Source: Chitinophaga solisilvae
GTDB taxonomy: Bacteria > Bacteroidota > Bacteroidia > Chitinophagales > Chitinophagaceae
DNA length: 64,000 nt
Assembly: GCF_009928525.1 (NCBI RefSeq)
Contig: NZ_JAABOK010000002.1
Coordinates: 248,001-312,000, forward strand
Reading direction: 5' to 3'
The notes beneath the pieces were generated by a model. The model saw nothing but the letters and a program-made list of their open reading frames with translations, was not told where the DNA came from and did not search any database. Below are positions 51,321-61,100 of this stretch, one piece after another. How positions within the stretch are numbered: the stretch's first letter is position 1; every line of letters starts with the position of its first letter. The position numbers and the translations under genes were made by a program.

Positions 51321-53224
51321 TAAAAGCGTATATACATACACGTTATATAGCTGTTTTCCTGACGGCATGGTTGTTAGTGTTTCAGGACACTACCGCCCAG
51401 ATAAGGCGTACGCCACAGCTGCCGCTGTTGCAGGCGCAGCTGGCGCAGCAGCAGGACAGCGCAGGATATGTAGCTGTATTGGGAAAGATAGCAGCGCTGT
51501 ATGCAGTCATCAGCCTGGATAGCTGCTTTAAATACTCTCTGCAGGTAAGGGATATATCCATGCGGCAGCATAATGCCAAAGGGCTGGCAGATGCCAATGA
51601 CCTCATCAGCTTTTACTATGCGCTGAAAACGGATTTTACCATCGCCGGTATTTACGGATATAAGGCGTTACAGTTGCATCAGCAACTGGGCGATTCTGCC
51701 CGTATGGCCAAAACGCTCAGTAACATTTATCTCTTTTACCGTAATCTGGGCAGGGCCGGTGATGCTAATAATTACTTCTACCGGGCATTTCACCTGGCGG
51801 CGAGGTTGCCGCCGGAGCAGGATTCTGTATACGGTATTCTGCTGGTGAATTACGTCATGCGGTTTTATAAAGACAGCACCCGGGCGGATTCTGTGCAATG
51901 GGCGATAAAGGAAGGGAGAAGAGTGGCTGAAAAATATCCGTTTAACAAACAGATATTCTATGTAGAAGCATATGACGCAGATAACCTGGTGCGGCAGGGA
52001 AGGGGCAGGGAAGCAGAAGAGAAGATGTATTACCTGGCAGATATTGCCTTACAGAGAGGTATGCCTTACGTAGCCATGGATATGTACGGTAAGCTGGACG
52101 ATTTTCAGCGGCTGGGATATTTTGCGGACTCCACCCGTTACCAGGAAAGAGCTTATCAGCTGGGCATCCAGACAGGCAGCATTGAACTGAATCTGTACTG
52201 GGTGGCACGGCTGTACGATTACTACCGCAAGCACCGGCAGCCCGATAAGGTAGTATATTACAGCAACGAAATTATGCGGCTGGCGGCACAAAGCCGCTAC
52301 CAGGCTGCCTCTCGTGATATCAATTACATCGGCTTCTTTCTGAAGGAGCAGGCATTGCAGTCACTGGCCATGAAAAACAGTGTCCGGCAACAGCTGCTGG
52401 AAAAGGCACAGGCAGAAAACAAGAACAAGGGGCTGCTGACAATAGGGCTCTTTACCGTAACGGCGTTGCTGCTCCTGCTGCTGCTGTCCCATTACTGGCA
52501 TTACCGCCGCAAGCGCCAGCAGGAACGGGCCATGGAGAAAAGCTATGATGCTATCGCTGCCACCAATGCGGCACTGGTGGAAAACGATGAATTTAAGAAT
52601 AAGCTGCTGACCATACTGGCAAATGATTTCCGGGCGCCGCTGCACCATATCGTGGAAGTAGCCGCGCAGCTGAAAACAGGCATGCTGGCACAAAGTGAGG
52701 TGGTCACACTGCTGAAGCAGATTGCGGGGGCTTCCCGCAAGACCCTGGATGCATTTGACACCATCCTGAAATGGATCCGGCTGCAATTATCGGGTTTCGC
52801 CTACAAGGCTGTTCCCTGCCTGCTGCCGGCGGCAGTAATCAGTGCATTGGAAATCCATAAAGCGGATATACAGGAGAAAGGGCTGACGGTAATCAACCGT
52901 ATCCCTGCAGGTCTGGAAGTGCCGGCGGATGAGGAAATGCTGCGTGTGGTCAATGTACTGCTGTTGCAGGTAGCCATCATCACTGCTGCGCCGGGCAGCC
53001 TCCTGATTATCTCATCTCAGAAAAAATATGAAAAAACCATCGTGAACATCATTATCAACGCAGGAGAACGGGTGGGAGAGAAGTTACTGGTCCTGCAGCA
53101 ATGGGAGGAGAATACATTTGCCCTGGGGCTGGTCATCAGCCGGGACTTCATTCATAAAATGGATGGCACTTTCCACATGGAAGAACAAGTAGAGAAGTAC
53201 CTGATTTTTGAATACTGCCTCTAA
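51317..53224 (+). CDS. TPR-domain pseudo-histidine kinase, paralogue of the upstream kinase
   Basis: A 635-residue protein with the same layout as its neighbour: signal peptide, periplasmic TPR-like region, transmembrane helix (LLTIGLFTVTALLLLLLLSH, about 375-395), linker and kinase-like core. Homology is visible in EFKNKLLTILANDFRAPLHHI, LQLSGFAYKAVPCLL and LVISRDFIHKMDGTF. Every catalytic motif is gone. The phospho-acceptor His is Asn436 in LANDFRAPLH. The N-box HNAIKFSP corresponds to QVAIITAAP, the G1 DEGPG to NAGER, and G2 to TFALGLVI. It therefore should neither bind ATP normally nor autophosphorylate. The frame is intact, so it is not a pseudogene. A role as a heterodimer partner or modulator of the upstream kinase is inferred. 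Confidence 0.88.
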   Translation: MIKAYIHTRYIAVFLTAWLLVFQDTTAQIRRTPQLPLLQAQLAQQQDSAGYVAVLGKIAALYAVISLDSCFKYSLQVRDISMRQHNAKGLADANDLISFYYALKTDFTIAGIYGYKALQLHQQLGDSARMAKTLSNIYLFYRNLGRAGDANNYFYRAFHLAARLPPEQDSVYGILLVNYVMRFYKDSTRADSVQWAIKEGRRVAEKYPFNKQIFYVEAYDADNLVRQGRGREAEEKMYYLADIALQRGMPYVAMDMYGKLDDFQRLGYFADSTRYQERAYQLGIQTGSIELNLYWVARLYDYYRKHRQPDKVVYYSNEIMRLAAQSRYQAASRDINYIGFFLKEQALQSLAMKNSVRQQLLEKAQAENKNKGLLTIGLFTVTALLLLLLLSHYWHYRRKRQQERAMEKSYDAIAATNAALVENDEFKNKLLTILANDFRAPLHHIVEVAAQLKTGMLAQSEVVTLLKQIAGASRKTLDAFDTILKWIRLQLSGFAYKAVPCLLPAAVISALEIHKADIQEKGLTVINRIPAGLEVPADEEMLRVVNVLLLQVAIITAAPGSLLIISSQKKYEKTIVNIIINAGERVGEKLLVLQQWEENTFALGLVISRDFIHKMDGTFHMEEQVEKYLIFEYCL

Positions 53225-53233
53225 GAATTTACT

Positions 53234-53341
53234 ATTTTATTATTTTTTTATTTGAGATTTTCTCTCTTATCAAGGTGTCATCCGGAAGATGGGAAAGCAC
53301 TATGATAAGAGAGAAAATCTCAAATAAAAAAATAATAAAAT
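53234..53341. repeat. Palindrome F: perfect 39-bp inverted repeat between convergent genes
   Basis: Arms 53234-53272 and 53303-53341 are exact reverse complements, with a 30-nt loop. The arm reads ATTTTATTATTTTTTTATTT, then GAGATTTTCTCTCTTATCA. It shares TTATTTGAGATTT with palindromes B and C but lacks the GCGAAGAT core. It occupies the gap between the pseudo-kinase stop and the fabH stop. Confidence 0.94.
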
Positions 53342-54351
53342 TATTTGCCGGTTTTATCGCCGTCGTAAGCCCATTTAATGTAGCTGGCGCCCCAGGTGAA
53401 GCCACCGCCGAAGGCTGCCATGATGAGGTTGTCACCTTTCTTCAGTTGCTTTTCGTAATCCCAGAGGCACAGTGGAATGGTGCCGGCTGTGGTATTACCG
53501 TAGCGGTGAATATTCATCATTACCTTTTCGTCAGGTAGTTCAATGTATTGGGAAGTAGCGCCGATGATACGTTTGTTGGCCTGGTGCGGTACCAGCCATG
53601 CGATGCTGTCGGAGGTCAGGTTATTGCGTTGCATGACCTCTTTAGCGGCTTCCGCCATGTTGGAAACGGCATATTTGAATACCATTTTACCTTCCTGGTA
53701 AACGAAGTGTTCACGGGCAGTTACCGTTTCGAGGGTAGCTGGTTTTACGGAGCCGCCGGCCTTCATGTGAAGGTATTCGCGGCCATGTCCGTCGCTTCTC
53801 AGCACGCTGTCGACAAGGCCGTATCCTTCTGTATCCGGTTCCAGCAGTACGCCGCCGGCGCCGTCGCCGAAGATGATGCAGGTGGTACGGTCGGTATAAT
53901 CAATGATAGAGCTCATTTTATCGGCCCCGATGACCATTACTTTTTTGTAACGGCCACTTTCAATGAAGCGGGCGCCTGTATCCAGTGCGTAGAGGAAGCC
54001 GGAGCAGGCAGCGCTGATATCAAAGCCAAAAGCTTTGGTGGCGCCGATTTTATCGGTCACTACGTTGGCGGTGGCGGGGAAGGTCATGTCGGGAGTAACA
54101 GTCGCTACAATCAACAGATCTATTTCGGCCGGAGTGATGCCTCTCTTTTTGCATATTTCCAGTGCTACCGGAACACACAGGTCAGAGGTGCCTTTGCCTT
54201 CTCCTTTCAGTATTCTTCTTTCGGAAATGCCGGTGCGGGTTAATATCCACTCATTTGTTGTGTCTACTAATTTTTCCAGTTCCTGATTGGTAAGCACGTA
54301 GTCCGGAACATATCCGCCCACCGCTGTAATAGCGGCCGTTATTTTATTCAT
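53341..54351 (-). CDS. fabH: 3-oxoacyl-ACP synthase III
   Basis: A 336-residue thiolase-fold enzyme that starts fatty-acid synthesis by condensing acyl-CoA with malonyl-ACP. The catalytic triad is present: Cys in DISAACSGFLYAL, His in WLVPHQANKRII and Asn in HRYGNTTAGTIPL. TTNEWILTRTGISERR near the N-terminus is the family signature, and AFGGGFTWGASYIKW ends it. Length matches the family. A branched- or straight-chain starter preference cannot be told. The 195-bp divergent gap to ruvA has no recognised feature. Confidence 0.96.
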   Translation of the reverse strand: MNKITAAITAVGGYVPDYVLTNQELEKLVDTTNEWILTRTGISERRILKGEGKGTSDLCVPVALEICKKRGITPAEIDLLIVATVTPDMTFPATANVVTDKIGATKAFGFDISAACSGFLYALDTGARFIESGRYKKVMVIGADKMSSIIDYTDRTTCIIFGDGAGGVLLEPDTEGYGLVDSVLRSDGHGREYLHMKAGGSVKPATLETVTAREHFVYQEGKMVFKYAVSNMAEAAKEVMQRNNLTSDSIAWLVPHQANKRIIGATSQYIELPDEKVMMNIHRYGNTTAGTIPLCLWDYEKQLKKGDNLIMAAFGGGFTWGASYIKWAYDGDKTGK

Positions 54352-54546
54352 ATAAACTAAATATGTGTTTAAATCGAGGCGTAAAAATACGATATAAACG
54401 AATATTTCCTAAAAAAGTCGCATATGATCTGATTCAGGAGATTGTCAATCCGCTAAAAGTTAGCATCTTTGCCCCCTTGTGATAATTGAAATGCATTTTA
54501 ATTCATTTTTCGTAAGTTTAAGTAATTTACCGAACCTTTACCTTCT

Positions 54547-55134
54547 ATGATCGCGTATTTGAATGGAAAATTGGCATATAAATCCCCGGCTCTTGTTCAC
54601 ATGGAGGTACATGGAGTAGGATATGAAGTACAGATTAGCCTCAATACCTATTCGAGGATACAGGACCTGGATAGTTGTAAATTGTTAACTTATCTCCAGA
54701 TTAAGGAAGATGCCCATACCTTATATGGTTTTTTTGAAGAAGCAGAAAGAAGCCTGTTTCTTTTGCTCATCAGTGTTTCCGGTGTAGGCGCCGGCACTGC
54801 AAGAATGATGCTGTCATCCCTGCAGCCGGATGATATCCAGCGGGCTATCATGATGGAAAATGAAAAAATGCTGGAAGGCGTAAAAGGTATAGGGGCCAAG
54901 ACAGCCAAAAGAATTATACTGGAACTGAAAGATAAAGTCAGTAAACAAAAAGATTCCGGTTTACATTTATCTGTAACTTCAAACAATACTATTCATGAAG
55001 ACGCGTTAAATGCACTGGTAACTCTCGGTATAGCCCGTAATATGGCAGATACGGCAATTCAAAGGGTTATGAAGAACGAACCACTATTGCAGAACTTGGA
55101 AGAGCTGATAAAGAAGGCTTTGAAAAGTTTATAA
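54547..55134 (+). CDS. ruvA: Holliday junction branch-migration protein RuvA
   Basis: A 195-residue protein. Domain I is an OB fold starting MIAYLNGKLAYKSPALVHMEVHGVGYEVQISL. LTYLQIKEDAHTLYGFFEEAERSLFLLLISVSGVGAGTARMML leads into the first helix-hairpin-helix; the second is LEGVKGIGAKTAKRIILELKDKV. Domain III (about 150-195; DALNALVTLGIARNMADTAI) is the RuvB-contacting part. RuvA tetramers hold the four-way junction. It ends 32 bp before sprA. Confidence 0.96.
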   Translation: MIAYLNGKLAYKSPALVHMEVHGVGYEVQISLNTYSRIQDLDSCKLLTYLQIKEDAHTLYGFFEEAERSLFLLLISVSGVGAGTARMMLSSLQPDDIQRAIMMENEKMLEGVKGIGAKTAKRIILELKDKVSKQKDSGLHLSVTSNNTIHEDALNALVTLGIARNMADTAIQRVMKNEPLLQNLEELIKKALKSL

Positions 55135-55166
55135 TTAAATAAGACCTCTATAAAAACCTATTTTTC

Positions 55167-58100
55167 TTGGCAAGAAAGACTTACTATGGTGCTTTTGCAG
55201 TAATAGGAATTGTATCTTTTATCATTGTTGACACTGCCGCAAGGGATCGTTCGTGGAATTTAAAATTTGTAAGTAAGAAGAGTTGGAAGTCGGACACTAC
55301 AACTACTGGTAATACCAAAATCGATACTACCGGGAAAAAAGATACCTTGAAATACCCCCTGAAAGACAGACGCGGCCCCACTATTTCGGAACCCGCGTCC
55401 AGGAGCGTTATTGACCTGAATGACCCGGCAAACATCAACAAAACTGTAGAATACAATCCTGTTACCAAAGAATACACCGTTAAGGAGAAAATCGGTAACC
55501 AGTATTACCGTAACCCCACTTATATGAACTTCGACGAGTTCTATAAGCTCCAATCAGCCCAAAGCGAAAGGAACTACTGGCAGAAAAGAGCCAGTGCACT
55601 GGGTAATCTCAATCAACGAGGTATAGGGCCCCAGCTCTATAACGGGAATAACCTGTTTGACCGCATATTCGGCGGCAGCAAGGTAGATATACGCCCGCAG
55701 GGAAGCCTGGACCTTACCTTCGGTTACCAGGGGCAGAATATCAAAAACCCCGTACTGGTGGAACAGGCCCGCAAAAACGGCGGGTTTAACTTCGATATGG
55801 GCATCAACATGAACGTGACAGGCCGTATCGGGGATAAACTTAAACTCATCACCAACTACAATACCCAGTCTACCTTCGATTTTGAAAACCAGGTAAAACT
55901 GGAATATACCGGCTATCCGGACGAAATTATCAAGAAAATAGAAGCCGGTAACGTCAGCTTCCCGCTGCGCAGCTCGCTCATCTCCGGTATTCAGTCCCTC
56001 TTCGGGGTGAAAACCCAGCTGCAGTTCGGCCGCCTTACCGTTACCAGCGTACTGTCTAACCAGAAATCGCAGAAGCAGAACCTGATGCTGAAAGGCGGTA
56101 CCATGGTACAGGATTACAACATCCGGGCGGATGAATACGAAGATAACCGGCACTTCCTCCTGGCACAGTATTTCCGGGACACCTTCAACTACGCGATGTC
56201 TAACCTCCCCATTATCCGCTCCCTGGCCAACATCACCAGGATAGAGGTATGGGTCACCAATAAAACCGGCGCCACCACGCAGACCCGTGATATCGTTGGT
56301 CTGATGGACCTCGGTGAACAGAAACCCTGGAATACCACCAGCATTATCGTAAATACCAGCAATAAACTGCCGGACAGAGGAACCAACAACCTGTACAGCA
56401 ACCTGGTATCCGATCCCGGCAGCCGGAGAACCAGTACGGTAGTCAGCCGCCTCCTGGCCCTGGGACTGAAACCGGTGTCGGAGTTTGAAAAGACCTTCGC
56501 CCGCAAACTGGACTCCACAGAGTATATTGTCAATAAACAACTGGGCTTCATCTCCCTCAATCAGCAGCTGCAGCCGGATGAAGTGCTGGCAGTTGCCTAC
56601 CAGTACACGTATAACGGCCGCGTATACCAGGTGGGTGAATTCTCCCAGGACGTGCCGCCGGATCAGAACAACAGCGCCAACCAGCCTGTACTGTTCCTGA
56701 AATTACTGAAGGCCACCTCCGCAAGGCCAACGCTCCCGATATGGGACCTCATGATGAAAAACATCTATGCTACCGGCGCCTTCCAGGTGAATAAGGAAGA
56801 TTTCCGTATGGATGTATTTTATAAAGACCCCGGCGCTGAAGGCAGACCACCCAGCGACAAACGATATATCCCTGACGCCAAAGGCGATTATGCAGGTGCA
56901 CCCATCATCACCATACTCAACCTGGACCGCCTGAACAACCAGCTCGATCCGCAGCCGGACGGCGTTTTCGACTACGTAGAAGGCTACACGATAAATTCCC
57001 TCACCGGAAAAATCATGTTCCCGGTGCTGGAACCCTTCTCCGATGGCTTACGCAAATCCTTCGGCGGAGACGGGGCCCTGGAGAAACAATATATGTATAA
57101 GGTACTGTACGACTCCATCAAGGTGGTAGCCCAGCAGTTTCCGCAACTGAACCGCTATGTGATACGTGGGTCGTATAAGTCTGCCAACTCCTCCGAAATC
57201 AACCTCGGCGGCGGTATCACCATTCCGCCAGGATCCGTGGTGGTAACGGCCGGCGGACAGCAGCTCCGTGAAAACGTGGATTATATCATCGACTATAACT
57301 TGGGCAGACTCAAAATCATCAACAGCGGTGTGCTCAACTCCGGTGTGCCCATCAACGTGCAGTTTGAGAATAACGCCCTCTTCGGGCAACAGGTCCGGAA
57401 CTATTTTGGTACCCGCCTGGATTATATGGTCAACGATAAACTCAGTATAGGCGGTACCGTGGTACGTATGAGCGAACGCCCCTACTATCAGAAGGTGAAC
57501 TACGGCGAAGACCCCATCAAAAACACGATGGTGGGCCTTGACGTAAACTATGCCTCCGACTGGAAAGGGCTGACCCGATTCCTGGATAAGCTGCCTAACT
57601 ACAGCACTACCGCTCCTTCCAGCATCCTGTTCACCGGTGAAGTGGCCCGCCTCTTCCCCGGCCACAGTAAACTGATTAACCAGCCCGGCAGCAAACAGGG
57701 AACAGCCTTCATCGACGACTTTGAAGGGGTGAAAAGCGGTTATGACCTGAAATTCCCGGCAACCGCCTGGGCGCTGGCATCTACGCCGAAAGGCGCTACC
57801 TCCCCCAACGGCAGCATCCTGTTCCCCGAGGCCGACCTCAATAACATGCTCGACTATGGGAAAAACAGGGCCAAACTGGCATGGTATATCATTGAACCTA
57901 CCTTACAGATACCTAAATCGCCTAACCTGCCTGCAGGCATCTCCGTGGACGATCAGTCTGATCCCCGCGTAAGGCTCGTGTATCAGAAGGAAGTATTCCG
58001 TAACCGCTCTACCGACTTCGGACAGAGCCAGCTCAGCACCCTTGACCTGGCCTACTATCCGACCGAGCGGGGACCTTATAACTTTACCAGCAGTCCGATC

Positions 58101-61100
58101 CAGATGGACCGAAACGGCCGCCTGGCCCGCCCGCAGTCAAGATGGGGCGGTATTATGCGCGCTATTGATAACAGTGACTTCGAAACCGCCAACATTGAAT
58201 TCATAGAATTCTGGATTCAGGATCCGTTTATTAAATCGCCCAACAGCACCGGCGGATCACTATACTTCAACCTCGGTAACGTTTCTGAAGATATTCTCAA
58301 GGACTCCAAGAAATTCTTTGAGAACGGTATGCCTGATCCCAACGTGGACCCGAATAAAATTGACACCTCCAAATGGGGCCGTCAGCCTAAGTTCCAGCAG
58401 CAGATCACCCAGGCTTTCGATAACGATCCCAATATACGCGCCTTCCAGGACGTAGGATATGATGGTCTGAGGTCTTCCGACGAAGCCAACTATTTCAAAA
58501 GTTACATGGACTCCATGAACATGAACTTCGGCGGCAGCCCGGTAATGGACCTGGCAAGAAGGGACCCTGCGAACGATGACTATAAACATTACCGCAACGC
58601 AGAATATGACGCTGCACGTACAGACATCCTTGGACGTTATAAAAATTACAGCAACCCGGAAGGTAACTCCCCGGTATCTGATCCTAAATCACAGTTCTCC
58701 AATGCGGCGACCAATATCCCGGAATCAGAAGACCTGAACAGGGATAATACCATGAATGAAACGGAAGAATATTTCCAGTACCGCGTGGACCTGAAGCCGA
58801 ATATGGCTGTGGGCAGCAACTTCATCGTGGATAAAATAGACGCCGCAGTAGATCTCCCTAACGGCACCAAAACCACAGAAACCTGGTATCAGTTTAAAGT
58901 ACCCGTAAACCAGTTCGATACCAAAGTGGGCAATATACCGGATTTCAAATCCATCCGCTTCATGCGTATGTTCCTCACCAATTTCAATGATCCGGTGGTA
59001 GTACGTTTCGCTAAACTGGAACTGGTGCGTAATCAGTGGCGCAGGTACATGTATGAGCTGCGGCCCGGCGATCCTGTTCCGTTAGATCAGACAACTACTT
59101 TTAACTCATCTGCCGTAAATATCGAAGAAAACTCATCCCGTACGCCCATTCCGTACGTGATGCCTCCGGGCGTGGTACGCCAGAATACCATCAGCACCAA
59201 CAACACCACGTTGCAGCTGAACGAACAGGCATTGTCCGTACAGGTGTGTAACCTGAAAGACGGCGAAATCCGCGCCCTGTATAAAACACTGAACCTGGAT
59301 CTGCGCCAGTACAAGAAAATGGAAATGTACCTCCACGCAGAAGCAGTGCAGAACGTGAACTCCCTGAAAGACGGACAGGTACATGCAGTCATCCGTATCG
59401 GAAGCGACTTTGTAAATAACTACTACGAATACCGTATTCCGCTGAAGGTAACATCCTGGAATGCTAAGTCCGCTACAGAAATCTGGCCGGAAAGCAATAA
59501 CATGCAGCTCGTTATGCAGCGCCTCAGCCAGCTGAAACAGAAACGTAACATGTGCGATTCCTGTTCTCCGCTGGAAGCCTATCCGAAAATTCCGGTGGCT
59601 GACGAATTCGGCAACTTCATGTCCATTGTGGGTAACCCAAGCCTGGGCGACGCGCGGAACATGATGATCGGTATTCTCAACCCGAAAGATGATGGCCAGC
59701 CACGCTGTGCGGAAGTATGGCTGAATGAATTACGCCTGTCCGACTTTGATGAAAAAGGTGGCTATGCCGCATTGGCAAGGGTAGACGTACAGCTGGCAGA
59801 CCTGGGAACCATTTCGGTGTCGGGTAATATGCATACCTCCGGATTCGGAAACATAGACCAGCGCGTGAATGAACGTTTCCGTGATAACTTCCTGCAGTAC
59901 GATGCCGCCGCTAACCTTGATCTCGGAAAATTATTACCGAAAAATGCCGGCATGTCTATCCCGGTATATGCAGGCTATTCACAATCTGCCAGCAATCCGG
60001 AATATGATCCCTATGATCTGGATATAAAACTGAAAGATAAACTGGCACTGGCCAGGAGCCGCGCGGAAAAAGATTCTATACGCAAGGCCGCGCAGGACTT
60101 CACCTCTATTACCAGCCTGAACTTTACCAATGTCCGCAAACTCAATATGCGGCAGGGTAAGCGGCATATCTGGGATATAGAGAATTTTGATGTGAGCTAT
60201 TCCTTCTCGCAGATAAACAGGCATAACCCGCTTATACAGAGCGACGTGCTGACTAAACATCGCGGGGGACTGGGCTACAACTATGCGGGACAGCCACATT
60301 ACCTGGAGCCGTTCAAAAAACTCCTTAAAGCCAAAACGCGCTGGCTGGATCTGATACGGGATTTCAATGTCAATTATGTACCGGCTATCGTCAGCTTCCG
60401 GGCGGATATTACCCGCCAGTTCGGCGCTGCGCGTATCCGTAATGTTGGCGGCGATGTGAAATACCAGCTTCCTGAAACATACGACAAGTACTTCACCTTC
60501 GACAGATACTATACGCTGAAATGGGACATCACCCGCAGTATCAATATCGAATTCAATGCAGTGAATAACTCACGTATAGATGAACCGGCAGGTAGAATCA
60601 ATACTTCGCAGAAGAAAGATACGGTACGCTCCAACTTCTTCAGAGGTGGCCGTAATACGACCTACATGCACAATGCCAACTTCACGTATACCTTGCCTAC
60701 GCAGAAGTTCCCGGCGCTGAGCTGGACAAACATCAACTTCGGCTATAGTACGGAATACCGCTGGATAGCGGCTTCGAGGCTGGCTATATACCTTGGTAAC
60801 GCCATCGAGAACACCCAGCAGAAAACACTGACAGCAGAATTCAAGTTCGTAGATCTGTACAACAAATCTAAATTCCTGCGGGAAATCAACACCCGCAAAC
60901 AACCTGCGAACAACAATAACAATAACAACCCGAACAATAATAATGCAGTCACCAAACAGCAGCAATCGCAGCAGCAACAGGCAGCACCTGAAATCTCACC
61001 ATGGGTGAAAGGACTGCTGAAACCGCTGATGATGCTGAAACGTATCGGCTTCAACTATAACGAAAATGCAGGCACCCGTCTGCCAGGTTATATAGACAGC

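Noticed and set aside
51317..53224. Calling the second kinase a pseudogene
   Set aside because: The 635-codon frame is intact, starts in a coupled ATGA overlap and keeps its domain layout; only catalytic residues are changed.
55554..56540. Minus-strand open frame of 328 codons opposite sprA
   Set aside because: sprA is clearly coding across this part, and the antisense product has no start context or domain.
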